Source: Corticicoccus populi
Lineage (GTDB): Bacteria; Bacillota; Bacilli; Staphylococcales; Salinicoccaceae
NCBI RefSeq assembly: GCF_042686195.1
Contig: NZ_JBHUOQ010000005.1
Location: 62,001-126,000, forward strand
Length of the DNA: 64,000 nt
Direction of reading: 5' to 3'
Numbering within the stretch: position 1 is the first letter of the stretch; each line of letters starts with the position of its first letter. The translations under genes were made by a program, and so were the position numbers. The notes under the pieces were generated by a model, which made no database searches, was not told the DNA's origin, and saw only the letters and a program-made list of their open reading frames with translations. Shown piece after piece: positions 53,330 through 62,535 of this stretch.

Positions 53330-53476
53330 TCATGGATTCTCCTTTTTGTCCCGAACTAATTTTCCATGAAGAAAAAACGGATACTCTTCAATTTCAACCT
53401 CATTCAGCACAAAATAATCCTCAATCCATTCCATTACCTTTTCTTCGTATATTTCCCGTTCCTCTAGAGACATCAT
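53330..53476 (-). CDS. Small acidic protein, 48 residues
   Basis: Begins MMSLEEREIYEEKVMEWI and ends LVRDKKENP, with many Glu and aromatic residues. GGAG lies about eight bases before the paired ATG codons, which supports translation. It lies 81 bases downstream of the methyltransferase pseudogene on the same strand, so it may have been part of that phage-type unit. No family is recognised. Alternatively it is a remnant of something longer. Confidence 0.5.
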   Translation of the reverse strand: MMSLEEREIYEEKVMEWIEDYFVLNEVEIEEYPFFLHGKLVRDKKENP

Positions 53477-53557
53477 ATACCTTTCTCCTTTTCTGCTTTT
53501 AAACCATTAAAAAACGTGTCAGATGAGAATAATCCAACAAGCAAAAAAATTGATTTT

Positions 53558-54595
53558 CTATAAACTTTCCGCAATTCCAGCCATTATATATTGATCACAT
53601 GGTAAAGCAATCGAATTTCCAAGTGCTTTTATCACTAATTGCTTTTCCCCCATAATCATAGGCTGTCCATCCTTCAGGCAATCCCATTAAACGCCCACAT
53701 TCCAATGGTGTCAGCTGTCGGATAAATCCTTCTTTTTCTTTCCCTTCATATCAAAAAGAGAAATAATTCACTTCTGCTGCTAGCAAAGTTGGAAAAGGGT
53801 CACTTGGTCGGCCGAAACTTCCAATGAATTCGTTTTGATTTTTGGTTTTTGCTGCACTTTGCATGTGTCTTTCTTGAAAGGGACGGATGACGGGTATTCT
53901 CCCCCGTTTCTTCAAAAGATATTCGACTGGCTCCGGCAGCGGCCTCCTGTTTTTTCCGCGAGACGCAGAAAACGGCTGCAGGTCACGGATTTAAATAGTA
54001 TTTCTTTGGCACGATTCCCCCTAAAATCTGCCACGAGGAAGATACTTTGAGCGCGAGTGCGTATTCCCCAATATTGGGTGTCCAAGAGCCGCCAGCACAT
54101 ATCAATCTTACTCCATTCCTGCGTTGGCCAATGTTCCAGAAGGAGGCAAAGGAGACATTAAAATTTCGGTATTTGTGAAGGACTCCAGGACGGCTTTAAA
54201 ATCCATCCGGTCATTTGATGAAAAATCTCCCATGACGTTTTCCCAAACAGCGATAACTGGATATGTTCCATTGGATGCCTCCTTCATTTCTTCAACTATT
54301 AGGAATGCTTGATAAAACAAATTCGATTGCTTTCCGTCTAACCCCTCTCTTCTTCCGATATTTGATAAGTTCTGACATGGAGAACTAAATGTAATAATAT
54401 GATCAGGTGGTATTTCCCCACCATCTATTTTTGTAATATCCCTAAATGAAGTATGTTAGGAAAATAGCTTTGTGTAATAGAGATAGGGGCTTTCTCAACT
54501 TCTCTCGCCCATACGGGTTTAATTCGATGACGATAAGTTGCGAGAGGAAATACACCTATACCATCAAAGAGATTTCCTAGTGTTAGTGTTGTCAT
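53558..54595 (-). pseudogene. DNA (cytosine-5-)methyltransferase, phage-type, decayed by frameshifts
   Basis: Pieces of a C5 methyltransferase can be followed across three frames. It opens MTTLTLGNLFDGIGVFPLA (SAM motif I) from an ATG with AGGGTGG upstream. Then come the catalytic motif IV (FSSPCQNLSNIGRREGLDG), motif VI (VIAVWENVMGDFSSND), motif VIII region (LLDTQYWGIRTRAQSIFLVA), target-domain scraps (FIGSFGRPSDPFPTLLAAEV) and the C-terminal motifs (RQLTPLECGRLMGLPEGW, then IKALGNSIALPCDQYIMAGI). Frame breaks lie near 54441 (one base lost in LHLGDITKID), near 54115, around 53910 and near 53650. It cannot make active enzyme. No cognate restriction gene is present. Confidence 0.85.
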
Positions 54596-54875
54596 ATATA
54601 ATCGCCACCCTATTCACAAATCTCATTACGAATAATTTTATATATAATGAATCTTCACAAAATTATTTTTGTACAAAAAAATAGACGTTCAGTTTATTTG
54701 AACGTCTAAAAGTATGGCATCAAATTAAAAGTAGAATATTAAATTTCACATGTCTCCTCGCAACAGGTCAATTCCTACTGAAACTTCAACATAGTATTTT
54801 AACACTTTTTTCTGTCATTTTCACCATTTGCCTTAAAGTAAGAATGCTAGTAAAACACCTTGAAATTAAGGATTT
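54596..54875. other. Intergenic stretch between MTase pseudogene and rlmD
   Basis: Contains the terminator at 54682-54708 and otherwise nothing recognised. This is the right border of the AT-rich region; codon use and base composition return to the window's norm in rlmD. Confidence 0.5.
54675..54708 (-). terminator. Terminator downstream of rlmD
   Basis: TAGACGTTCA (54682-54691) pairs with TGAACGTCTA (54699-54708). Read leftward it is followed by seven T. It lies about 170 bases past the rlmD stop, and no other leftward gene intervenes. Confidence 0.78.
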
Positions 54876-56231
54876 CTACGTAGTTTCCCATTCAAGCAGA
54901 ACAACTGCTTCTGTATGATTTGTATGCGGAAAGAGATCCACCGGTGTTACCGGACTGACCTGATAGCCTTCTTTGTTTAAATATTTCAAATCTCTCTGCA
55001 GCGTACTCGGATTGCAGGAAATATATATAATTTTCTCAGGCTGTACTTCAACAAGACTATCGAGAAATGCTTCATGGCATCCCTTTCTCGGCGGGTCAAC
55101 AAATACAACATCCGGCTTAATGCCTTTTTTGACCAGTTCTTTCATCACTTCTTCGGATTTTCCGAGATAATATTCTGCGTGATGAATACCGTTCAGTTCA
55201 GCATTTTCCCTGGCATCCACAACTGCCGATTCCACCACTTCAATACCAATAATTTTCTCTGCATAATCTCCGGCACACTGACCGATTGTACCAATACCGC
55301 AGTATGTGTCCATAATTGTTTCTGTCCCGGTCAAACCTGCCGCTTCAATGGCTTTCTGATACAGTTTTTCAGTCTGGGAATGATTCACCTGATAGAACGA
55401 TTTTGCTCTGATTTTAAATTTTTTGCCGAGCAGCTCATCTGTAATATATGCATGACCCTTTAATACGATTGTCTCATCGCCGTAAATAACATTGGTTTTC
55501 TTCGTGTTAATATTTTGAATGATACTCACGACCTCAGGGAATTCTTTATTCAGCATCTGGATAATATCCTGAAACTGATTCTTTCTGCCATTTGTAATAA
55601 AGCCTACCTGCACCTCTGTATTGTCATGGTTTGAACGGATAACGAGATGCCTCAGCAGTCCTTTATGTGTCGCTTCATCGTATATTGAAACACTGTCCAG
55701 ATACGGGCGGATTTTATTCATCAGCTGATTGTGCAGATCTTTTTGAATATAACAGGTTTTAATATCCACAATGTCATGACTGCGCGGCTTATAGAAGCCC
55801 ATCTGTACTTTGCCGTTCACTCTCTTCACAGGAATCTGTGACTTGTTACGGTAATGATGCGGTGCTTCCATACCGACTGTATCAAACGTCTCAATATCAA
55901 GCTTTGCCTGTCTGTTCATATTACGGTCCACAGTCTGCTTTTTAAAATTCAGCTGCTCACTGTAGCTGAGCGGCTGAATCTGACAGCCGCCGCACTGGTA
56001 ATAATATTCACACGGCGGCTCTACACGGTTATTTGACGGCTCTAATATATTTAAATTTCTTCCGAATCCAAAATTTTTATTTGCTTTAATCACTTTAAAT
56101 TGAATCTTTTCGTCTTTTAACACATCTTTAATAAATACCGGATAGCCGTCCACTTTGATGACACCCATTCCTTCATGGGTATAATCTGTCACAGTCCCTG
56201 TATATACTTCGTTTTTTACCACTGTTTTCAT
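54876..56231 (-). CDS. rlmD: 23S rRNA (uracil-C5)-methyltransferase RlmD (RlmCD/RumA)
   Basis: Makes m5U in 23S rRNA; in Gram-positives one RlmCD enzyme modifies both U747 and U1939. The 451-residue protein has an N-terminal TRAM domain (about 1-60), the 4Fe-4S ligands Cys74, Cys80 and Cys83 in PPCEYYYQCGGC plus a later Cys in DIKTCYIQK, SAM motif DTYCGIGTIGQ, VDPPRKGC and the catalytic Cys in YISCNPSTLQRD. GAGAGGA precedes the ATG. It lies 66 bases after dgkB, as in staphylococci, with a hairpin between. Confidence 0.95.
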   Translation of the reverse strand: MKTVVKNEVYTGTVTDYTHEGMGVIKVDGYPVFIKDVLKDEKIQFKVIKANKNFGFGRNLNILEPSNNRVEPPCEYYYQCGGCQIQPLSYSEQLNFKKQTVDRNMNRQAKLDIETFDTVGMEAPHHYRNKSQIPVKRVNGKVQMGFYKPRSHDIVDIKTCYIQKDLHNQLMNKIRPYLDSVSIYDEATHKGLLRHLVIRSNHDNTEVQVGFITNGRKNQFQDIIQMLNKEFPEVVSIIQNINTKKTNVIYGDETIVLKGHAYITDELLGKKFKIRAKSFYQVNHSQTEKLYQKAIEAAGLTGTETIMDTYCGIGTIGQCAGDYAEKIIGIEVVESAVVDARENAELNGIHHAEYYLGKSEEVMKELVKKGIKPDVVFVDPPRKGCHEAFLDSLVEVQPEKIIYISCNPSTLQRDLKYLNKEGYQVSPVTPVDLFPHTNHTEAVVLLEWETT

Positions 56232-56271
56232 ATCTATTCCTCTCAGACATCTTCAATATTTTCATTATAAC

Positions 56272-56300
56272 AAACAAATAGCCAAGCTTCTGCTTGACTA
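56272..56300 (-). terminator. Terminator hairpin between dgkB and rlmD
   Basis: Read leftward, TAGTCAAGC pairs with GCTTGGCTA (one U-G) around AGAA, followed by TTTGTTTG. Confidence 0.7.
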
Positions 56301-57206
56301 CTTATTGTGCTCATCATAAAATTTTCGGGGCACCCTGATGGTTAAATGCTGCTGCAGGTTTTCAAACCGTGCAGGGAGCACGCCGCCGAATTCACCGTCT
56401 AAATTCAGCTGTACGTCTTCATAGGAAGATGCACTGACTTCTCTTGCTTTTACATAGTGTACTTTTGGATGCTCAAGATGTTCTCCGCGTGTCGCCATAG
56501 AAAGTATCCGTGCCAGTTCCAGTAAAGTCACTTCTTCTACATACAGTACTGAAAACAATCCGTCATTGAATTTCGCATTCGGAACAAGCTTATCAAAACC
56601 ACCGATGGAATTGGTCAGACCGATTAAAAACATCATCACCTGACCCTCATGAACCACACCGTCCAGTTCCAGACGGATATTTGAACTCGTCATCTGCGGC
56701 AGCTTTTCAATTCCTTTTACATAGTATGCGAGCGGTCCGATAATCGACTTCAATTTACTCGGCGCCTCGTAGGATACTTCTGTTAATTTACCGCCTCCGG
56801 CAATATTCATAAAATATTTACCGTTCATGTAACCGACATCGAGCTTCATCGGGATACCATTCACAATATTATCGACCGCTTCCATCACCTGATTTGGTAT
56901 GTACAATGCAGACGCAAAATCATTTACCGTCCCCATTGGAATAATACCGAGTTCCGGTCTGTTTTCTTTCGCAGCAACACCATTAATGACTTCACTGACT
57001 GTGCCGTCACCGCCGACCGCAATAATAATATCAAAATCATGTTCACATGCAAAAGCGGCAGCATCGACAGCATCTCCCTTATACCTTGTCGCATGCACAC
57101 TGGTAATATAGCCCTGTTCTTCCAAGCGTATCAATACATCAGGCAGTATCTGCTTAAATACTTCCCGACCTGCAGTTGGATTATAAATGATTCTCACAGT
57201 TTTCAT
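56298..57206 (-). CDS. dgkB: Diacylglycerol kinase DgkB (YegS/lipid kinase family)
   Basis: Phosphorylates diacylglycerol released during lipoteichoic acid synthesis, returning it to phosphatidic acid. The 302-residue protein has the IIYNPTAGRE opening, nucleotide loop AVGGDGTVSEVINGV near 65, GIIPMGTVNDFA near 90 and the Mg2+-site LNLDGEFGG near 275. AGGAGAAG precedes the ATG, which overlaps the small upstream gene by four bases. The position next to rlmD and near gatCAB is the conserved staphylococcal order. Confidence 0.95.
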   Translation of the reverse strand: MKTVRIIYNPTAGREVFKQILPDVLIRLEEQGYITSVHATRYKGDAVDAAAFACEHDFDIIIAVGGDGTVSEVINGVAAKENRPELGIIPMGTVNDFASALYIPNQVMEAVDNIVNGIPMKLDVGYMNGKYFMNIAGGGKLTEVSYEAPSKLKSIIGPLAYYVKGIEKLPQMTSSNIRLELDGVVHEGQVMMFLIGLTNSIGGFDKLVPNAKFNDGLFSVLYVEEVTLLELARILSMATRGEHLEHPKVHYVKAREVSASSYEDVQLNLDGEFGGVLPARFENLQQHLTIRVPRKFYDEHNK

Positions 57207-57373
57207 TTTCTTCTCCTATTTCTACGTCCGGCATATGTGTAACAGAGATAAACGCTCAGCACAAATACAGCAAGCTGAACAGCTTTCATCAATGTCTCGT
57301 ACTCAGTCATCGACAAAACAAATAAGCCTCCGATTAAAAGGCAGTTTATAATAATTACAAATTTAAACCACAT
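57203..57373 (-). CDS. Small two-helix membrane protein upstream of dgkB
   Basis: A 56-residue protein (62 if the GTG at 57391 is used) with two membrane helices (about 5-22 and 33-50 from the ATG) and a very basic tail (AGRRNRRRK). It overlaps the dgkB start by four bases and the GrpB-family gene end by 11, so it sits in a tightly packed operon. The ribosome site is weak. No family is recognised; an accessory role at the membrane with DgkB is only a guess. Confidence 0.55.
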   Translation of the reverse strand: MWFKFVIIINCLLIGGLFVLSMTEYETLMKAVQLAVFVLSVYLCYTYAGRRNRRRK

Positions 57374-57872
57374 TCCGATTCCCGCGTGCACTCATAATAT
57401 TATAAAACAATGCCTCTTTTTTAAGCTGATATTCTTCCCTGCTTAATTGTAAATCATTCAGCTGCTTTTTTAATTCTATAAATTTTTTAAATTCTGATTC
57501 ATCACTGTTAATGGATAGTTTGCAGTCCAGTATCTCTTCTTTCCGCTCTTCCCCGTGTGCCATGAATATAAAGTTCACAGAATCATCGTCAAAACTGCCT
57601 CTCACAATTGTTTCGTTTGAATAATACGGCGAGAAACTGTGGACAATCTCATATCCTTCCGCCATTAAGACATCAGGAAGTTCGGCCACCTGATTTTGTG
57701 ATTTTAATATTACCAGAATATCAATATCTTCACGTGTATCCATCGATGCAAAACTCGATGATCCGATATGATGTACTTCAATCACATTGGATTTAAAATG
57801 GTCAAGCATCTGAAGTGAAGCTTCAACGTATTTTTGTTTTGCTAAATCATAGTATGAGTTTTTTTTCATCAT
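57363..57872 (-). CDS. GrpB/UPF0157 family nucleotidyltransferase-fold protein
   Basis: A 169-residue protein of the GrpB family, a branch of the nucleotidyltransferase fold. The core VIEVHHIGSSSFASMDTREDIDILVIL has the GS motif and the paired Asp residues (DIDILV) that bind metal in active members, so catalytic residues seem present. FIELKKQLNDLQLSREEYQLKKEAL is the usual C-terminal helix. The start has only a modest site (AGGGATGA). It is divergent from the acidic secreted protein. The substrate of GrpB proteins is not settled. Confidence 0.8.
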   Translation of the reverse strand: MMKKNSYYDLAKQKYVEASLQMLDHFKSNVIEVHHIGSSSFASMDTREDIDILVILKSQNQVAELPDVLMAEGYEIVHSFSPYYSNETIVRGSFDDDSVNFIFMAHGEERKEEILDCKLSINSDESEFKKFIELKKQLNDLQLSREEYQLKKEALFYNIMSARGNRNVV

Positions 57873-57994
57873 TATTCATCCCTAAGTATTACTAATGAAA
57901 AGTAATTTGTGTATAATAAAAAATGATATTTATATATTTTTCATATTATATCATATCTAAATGAAAAATATATACCACTACTCGGAGGATTAAG

Positions 57995-58753
57995 ATGAAA
58001 AAAATATTAGTTGTTCTTTTATTCGTAATTTTCTTTATCGGTGTGTATTTGAACTTCGGGGCAGACCGCCCGCTCGACCAGCTGTCACTGACCTCTTCAA
58101 ATGACAACAGTGCTGAAGAGAGTACGAATGAAACAGACGAAGACACGGATGAAAATAATTCTGAAAATGGTAATCAGAGTACTTCCAATGATGGTGCGGC
58201 AGAAGCTGTTACTTTCAGTCAGCCGGCGTTAAATGAAAAGTTTGAAGATGCTGCTGGCAGTAACGAACCGTTGATTATCGATCTTCTGCTTCCATCCTAC
58301 TATAATGATGATTTTACGGATCGCTTGACAGAGATGTTCGGCTCCAATAATGTACAATTCAACCGTCAGGAACTGGATGTTAATTCGACTGACTTAAGTG
58401 AAGTATCCATCAGCGATAACAGTGATGCAGTCATTATCGATGCACTTCAAATTCAGGATTATAACGATGAAGTATTATTCGACCGCAGTGAGGGCAACAT
58501 TACAGATGTCTACCTGAATATCTTCAATGATGACCGCGTTGCGTACATTCTCGGCAATCCAAATGTTCACGAACATGAAAATCTTGCCGGTGTTCTGGAA
58601 GACGATGCAGATTATTTCTCGGAGAATGATTATTATTATATTGATAATCAGGACCTTGAAGTCAGTGAAGATTATGATTACGATGCCGAATTGATATCAG
58701 CTTCAGCAGAAGATCAAATCATCCAGAACATATATGATTATTTAGTTGAATAG
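57995..58753 (+). CDS. Secreted or membrane-anchored acidic protein of unknown function
   Basis: A 252-residue protein with an N-terminal signal/anchor helix (KKILVVLLFVIFFIGVYLNF), then a low-complexity Ser/Asn/Glu/Asp linker (about 35-70) and a C-terminal domain (about 80-250) extremely rich in Asp, Glu, Asn and Tyr. There is no lipobox Cys and no LPxTG, so the helix probably anchors it. The C-terminal domain alternates hydrophobic strands (LIIDLLLPSYY, AVIIDALQI, VAYILGNPNV) as in an alpha/beta fold, remotely like SGNH-type proteins, but no catalytic block is seen. CGGAGGA precedes the ATG. It is followed by its own terminator. Confidence 0.75.
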   Translation: MKKILVVLLFVIFFIGVYLNFGADRPLDQLSLTSSNDNSAEESTNETDEDTDENNSENGNQSTSNDGAAEAVTFSQPALNEKFEDAAGSNEPLIIDLLLPSYYNDDFTDRLTEMFGSNNVQFNRQELDVNSTDLSEVSISDNSDAVIIDALQIQDYNDEVLFDRSEGNITDVYLNIFNDDRVAYILGNPNVHEHENLAGVLEDDADYFSENDYYYIDNQDLEVSEDYDYDAELISASAEDQIIQNIYDYLVE

Positions 58754-58762
58754 AACTTTTAG

Positions 58763-58801
58763 AACAGAAATTCATGATAAATATGAATTTCTGTTTTTTT
58801 A
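58763..58801 (+). terminator. Terminator of the acidic protein gene
   Basis: AACAGAAATTCAT pairs with ATGAATTTCTGTT around GATAAAT, followed by a T-run. Confidence 0.9.
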
Positions 58802-58940
58802 TCAAAATGCCGGCATAAGTTCTGATTGATGTCATAGGTTGAAGCATTCACTAATAGAATTAGGTCTAAATACCTTCTGCGGCGCCGTTCAGAGCTTTAA
58901 GTGTCCCTTAGACCAACTGTTAATCCACTCAAAATTTAAT

Positions 58941-58981
58941 ACAAAAAAGCATGTATGATCAGGTTCAATCATACATGCTTT
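58941..58981 (-). terminator. Terminator of the gatCAB operon
   Basis: AAAGCATGTATGAT pairs with ATCATACATGCTTT around CAGGTTCA; read leftward it ends in TTTTTTG. The 145 bases between this and the preceding terminator hold nothing recognisable. Confidence 0.9.
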
Positions 58982-59003
58982 AAATATACTGCTTTAAACT
59001 GTA

Positions 59004-60434
59004 TTATCTTTTATTAATTTCTTCAATTAAGATACTGTTAACCAATTTTGGATTTGCCTGACCTTTTGATTTTTTCATAATCTGGCCGACAAGGAATCCG
59101 ATAGCACGGTCTTTACCGTTTTTGTAGTCTTCAATGGACTGTTCATTCTGATCCAGCACTTCTGTAACCATTTCAGTTAAAATTTTAGGATCTGAGATTT
59201 GTTCCATACCAAGGTCCTTAACCACTTTTTTAGCTTTTCCGCCTTTTTCAACAAGAACAGAGAACACTTTTTTCGCCTGCTTACTTGAAATCGTGCCGTC
59301 TTCGATTAATGTAATCATTTCAGATAAATTCTCAGGTGTTAATTCAACACTGCTTAATTCTGTCTGGTTTTTATTCAAGTATTCATTGACGTTCCCCATA
59401 AGCCAGTTGGATGCCAGTTTCGCATCGGCTGAGTGTGTTTCAATCATCTCATTAAAGAAATCAGATGTCTCTTTATTCATCGTTAAGATGTCAGCATCAT
59501 ATTCAGGCAGCTTATACTCGTTAACGTATTTTTCCTTGAGCTCATCAGGAAGTGCCGGGATGCTTGCACGTACACGGTCTTTCCACACCTGGTCGATATG
59601 AATATCCACCAGATCCGGTTCAGGGAAATATCTGTAATCATCGGAACCTTCTTTAACACGCATTAAAATAGTCTCACCCGTTTTTTCGTCATAACGGCGG
59701 GTCTCCTGTTCAATTTCACCGCCGGACATTAATACCTGTTCCTGGCGTTTTTCTTCATGTTCAAGACCTTTTCTTACAAAGTTAAACGAGTTTAAGTTTT
59801 TAAGCTCCGCTTTTGTTCCGAATTCTTCCTGACCGTACGGGCGGAGGGAAATATTAGCATCACATCTAAGTGAACCCTCTTCCATTTTTACATCAGATAC
59901 ACCTGTGTACTGAATAATGGATTTTAATTTCTCGAGATATTTATATGCTTCTTCAGGCGTCCGGATATCCGGTTCTGACACGATTTCAACGAGCGGTGTC
60001 CCCTGTCTGTTTAAATCTACAAGTGAATGATCATCTTTGTGTGATGATTTTCCTGCATCTTCTTCAAGATGGAGGCGTGTAATGCCGATTCGTTTTGTTT
60101 CACCGTCTATTTCGATTTCAAGCCATCCGTTTTCACCAATCGGCTTATCAAACTGAGAAATTTGATATGCTTTCGGGTTATCCGGATAGAAATAGTTCTT
60201 ACGGTCGAACTTAGTCACATCGGCAATATCCATATTTAATGCCATAGCTGCCTTCATACCAAAATTGACTGCTTCTTTGTTTGGCACCGGCAGTGTTCCC
60301 GGATACGCTAAATCAACCACACTTAAATTCGTGTTCGGATCTTTACCAAAATGAGCAGGAGCACTTGAGAACATTTTAGTATCTGTCTTTAACTCAACGT
60401 GGACTTCAAGTCCAATGACTGTTTCTAAATGCAT
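59004..60434 (-). CDS. gatB: Asp-tRNA(Asn)/Glu-tRNA(Gln) amidotransferase subunit B
   Basis: The tRNA-binding and kinase subunit of GatCAB, which amidates misacylated Glu-tRNA(Gln) and Asp-tRNA(Asn). The 476-residue protein has the cradle domain with FDRKNYFYPDNPKAYQISQ and the KNLNSFNFVRKGLEHE-type block, followed by a C-terminal YqeY domain (about 325-476) that contacts tRNA. The start overlaps the gatA stop by one base (TAATG) with AAAAGGAG upstream, so translation is coupled. It is the last gene of the operon. Essential in bacteria lacking GlnRS. Confidence 0.97.
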   Translation of the reverse strand: MHLETVIGLEVHVELKTDTKMFSSAPAHFGKDPNTNLSVVDLAYPGTLPVPNKEAVNFGMKAAMALNMDIADVTKFDRKNYFYPDNPKAYQISQFDKPIGENGWLEIEIDGETKRIGITRLHLEEDAGKSSHKDDHSLVDLNRQGTPLVEIVSEPDIRTPEEAYKYLEKLKSIIQYTGVSDVKMEEGSLRCDANISLRPYGQEEFGTKAELKNLNSFNFVRKGLEHEEKRQEQVLMSGGEIEQETRRYDEKTGETILMRVKEGSDDYRYFPEPDLVDIHIDQVWKDRVRASIPALPDELKEKYVNEYKLPEYDADILTMNKETSDFFNEMIETHSADAKLASNWLMGNVNEYLNKNQTELSSVELTPENLSEMITLIEDGTISSKQAKKVFSVLVEKGGKAKKVVKDLGMEQISDPKILTEMVTEVLDQNEQSIEDYKNGKDRAIGFLVGQIMKKSKGQANPKLVNSILIEEINKR

Positions 60435-61909
60435 TATCTCAACTCCTTTTGAATTTCTTTTAATTCTTCGTGTAAATTACATTTCTCTTCAAATTTATAA
60501 GCTGCATTATAAATTTTATTCTCTTCAAAATGACTTGCTAAAATCTGCAGTCCGATTGGGCGTTTATTGGAACTCAAGCCGCACGGAATGGATAATGCAG
60601 GCATCCCTGTCAGATTGGCAGGAATAGTCAGGATATCATCTTTGTACATTTTCAGTTTATCATCAGTTTTCTCACCGATATTGTAGGCAGGTGAAGTCGT
60701 TGTCGGACCAATGATTAAATCGTATTCCGACAGGACACTTTTCACTTCAGACTCGAGCAGGCTGCGCAGTTTCTGTGCACGGATATAATACGCATCATAA
60801 TGACCGGCACTCAGCACGAAAGTTCCAAGCATAATACGGCGTTTAACTTCATCACCGAATCCTTCTGCACGGGTTTTCTTATATAAATCTTCAAGGCTTT
60901 CAGCGTCTTTTGCACTGTGTCCGTAACGGATACCGTCAAATCTTGCCAGGTTGGCACTCGCTTCACTGGACGCAATTAAATAATACGCGGATACAACATA
61001 TTTAGTGTGAGGCAGGGACACTGTTTCCACTGTTGCACCTAAAGATTCAAACGTTTTAACTGCATTTTGAACGGCTTCATTGACCTCATCATCAATACCT
61101 TCACCTGTATATTCTTTAGGCAGGGCAATTTTTAGACCTGTTAAATCTTTATCAATGCCGTCAAGGAAATCTGCATCGATTCCCGGCATACTTGTAGAAT
61201 CATAGTCACTCTGACCTTGAATGACATTTAAAATTTTCGCATTATCCCGCACATTTCTTGTGATTGGACCAATCTGATCCAGTGACGATGCGAAAGCAAC
61301 GAGACCGTAACGTGACACTCTGCCGTATGTCGGTTTCATACCGACCACTCCACAGAATGCTGCCGGCTGACGGACTGACCCGCCTGTATCCGAACCGAGT
61401 GAAAACGGTGCAAACCCTGCTGCAACAGCTGCTGCCGAGCCACCGGATGAGCCGCCCGGTACTGCATCTGTATCCCATGGATTTCTTGTCAATTTGAAAT
61501 AAGACGTTTCCGTGGACCCGCCCATCGCAAACTCGTCCATATTTTGTTTACCAATCAGGACAGGGGATTCATTATTTAATTTTTCAATCACTGTTGCATC
61601 ATAAACAGGGTTAAAATCTTCAAGCATGCGGCTCGCACATGTTGTTAAAATATCTTTAGTGACGATATTATCCTTAATTCCCATTGGAATACCAAATAAT
61701 GCTCCGTCCATTTTATCTTCTGCCTGAAGTGCATCTAAATGTTCTGCCTGCTTCAGCGCATCTTCCTTATTTAAAAATAAAAAAGAGCCGATGGTTTCAT
61801 CTGATGCTTCAATGCGTTCATAATACGCACGAATCACTTCTGACGGCTTAATTTCTTTATCCTGAATCTTATCGTACAGTTCTTCGACTGTCAGTTCATG
61901 TATATTCAC
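60434..61909 (-). CDS. gatA: Asp-tRNA(Asn)/Glu-tRNA(Gln) amidotransferase subunit A
   Basis: The glutaminase subunit of GatCAB. A 491-residue amidase-signature enzyme with the catalytic Lys in GIPMGIKDNI, the cis-Ser and Ser nucleophile in PGGSSGGSAAAVAAG and LGSDTGGSVRQPAA. Ammonia released from glutamine is channelled to GatB. The start is a GTG with AAGGAGG upstream. It lies 11 bases after gatC in the standard C-A-B order. Confidence 0.97.
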   Translation of the reverse strand: MNIHELTVEELYDKIQDKEIKPSEVIRAYYERIEASDETIGSFLFLNKEDALKQAEHLDALQAEDKMDGALFGIPMGIKDNIVTKDILTTCASRMLEDFNPVYDATVIEKLNNESPVLIGKQNMDEFAMGGSTETSYFKLTRNPWDTDAVPGGSSGGSAAAVAAGFAPFSLGSDTGGSVRQPAAFCGVVGMKPTYGRVSRYGLVAFASSLDQIGPITRNVRDNAKILNVIQGQSDYDSTSMPGIDADFLDGIDKDLTGLKIALPKEYTGEGIDDEVNEAVQNAVKTFESLGATVETVSLPHTKYVVSAYYLIASSEASANLARFDGIRYGHSAKDAESLEDLYKKTRAEGFGDEVKRRIMLGTFVLSAGHYDAYYIRAQKLRSLLESEVKSVLSEYDLIIGPTTTSPAYNIGEKTDDKLKMYKDDILTIPANLTGMPALSIPCGLSSNKRPIGLQILASHFEENKIYNAAYKFEEKCNLHEELKEIQKELR

Positions 61910-61920
61910 AGTAGGCCTCC

Positions 61921-62211
61921 TTACAGCATTTTAGGGACTTTAAATTGTCCGTCCTGAGTGGATTTTGCATTTTTTAATGCGTCTTCCTGAGAGATTGGTG
62001 TTTCAATTTCATCTTCACGAAGTACATTATTTAAATCAAGTGCATGAAACATTGGATCTGTTGAGGCTAAATCTACTTCTTCCAGCTGCTTTGCATATAC
62101 AACAATTTCATCTAATTCTTTCTGCATTGCCTGCGCCTTATCTTCATCCTGAATTTCAATACGCGCGAGATGTGCAATATGTTTTACTGTGTCCAGACTA
62201 ATTTCAGACAT
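61921..62211 (-). CDS. gatC: Asp-tRNA(Asn)/Glu-tRNA(Gln) amidotransferase subunit C
   Basis: A 96-residue subunit that wraps around GatA and stabilises the GatAB complex. VKHIAHLARIEI and LDEIVVYAKQLEEVDLASTDPM are family hallmarks, and the C-terminus ends DGQFKVPKML. TGGAGGG precedes the ATG. It is the first gene of the leftward gatCAB operon. Confidence 0.96.
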   Translation of the reverse strand: MSEISLDTVKHIAHLARIEIQDEDKAQAMQKELDEIVVYAKQLEEVDLASTDPMFHALDLNNVLREDEIETPISQEDALKNAKSTQDGQFKVPKML

Positions 62212-62535
62212 ATTAACCCTCCATTTTTAAAATAGAACATATAAATCTTATCAAAAATCACTTGAAAAATCTAATCTTTCTGCATGATACCGGTTACAGA
62301 CGGCCTTTTTTCATCTGTGTATTCAGAAGTATTAAATAATACTGTTGTTTTTTATTTTTTAATCGGTATAATTAGTTTCAACCGACTTAATGGTATATTT
62401 TTACACCATTGAAAATCCTGTCATATCAGTGTTTAAGCTTATTGCTGGTGGGGAATAGTCAACAAATCAAGTTGCAATAGAAATATCGTTTATGTATGGT
62501 GTTTAATATAGTGTTTAATTTAGGAGGGGAAAAAT
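62212..62535. other. Divergent promoter region between gatCAB and putP
   Basis: 324 bases without a gene. It must carry the promoters of both operons. A partial dyad (AATGG at 62389 region with CCATT at 62405 region around TATATTTTTACA) and several TA-rich -10 candidates are present; no riboswitch or T-box leader could be recognised. Confidence 0.5.

Noticed and set aside
53197..53502. 101-codon open frame on the plus strand between the GajA-like gene and the methyltransferase remnant
   Set aside because: No ribosome site, no recognisable sequence, and it runs antisense to the better supported 48-residue frame at 53330-53476.
47068..54875. Attachment-site direct repeats or an integrase bounding the defence region
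   Set aside because: No integrase, transposase or matching flanking repeat was found by eye; the hairpins at the two borders differ in sequence.
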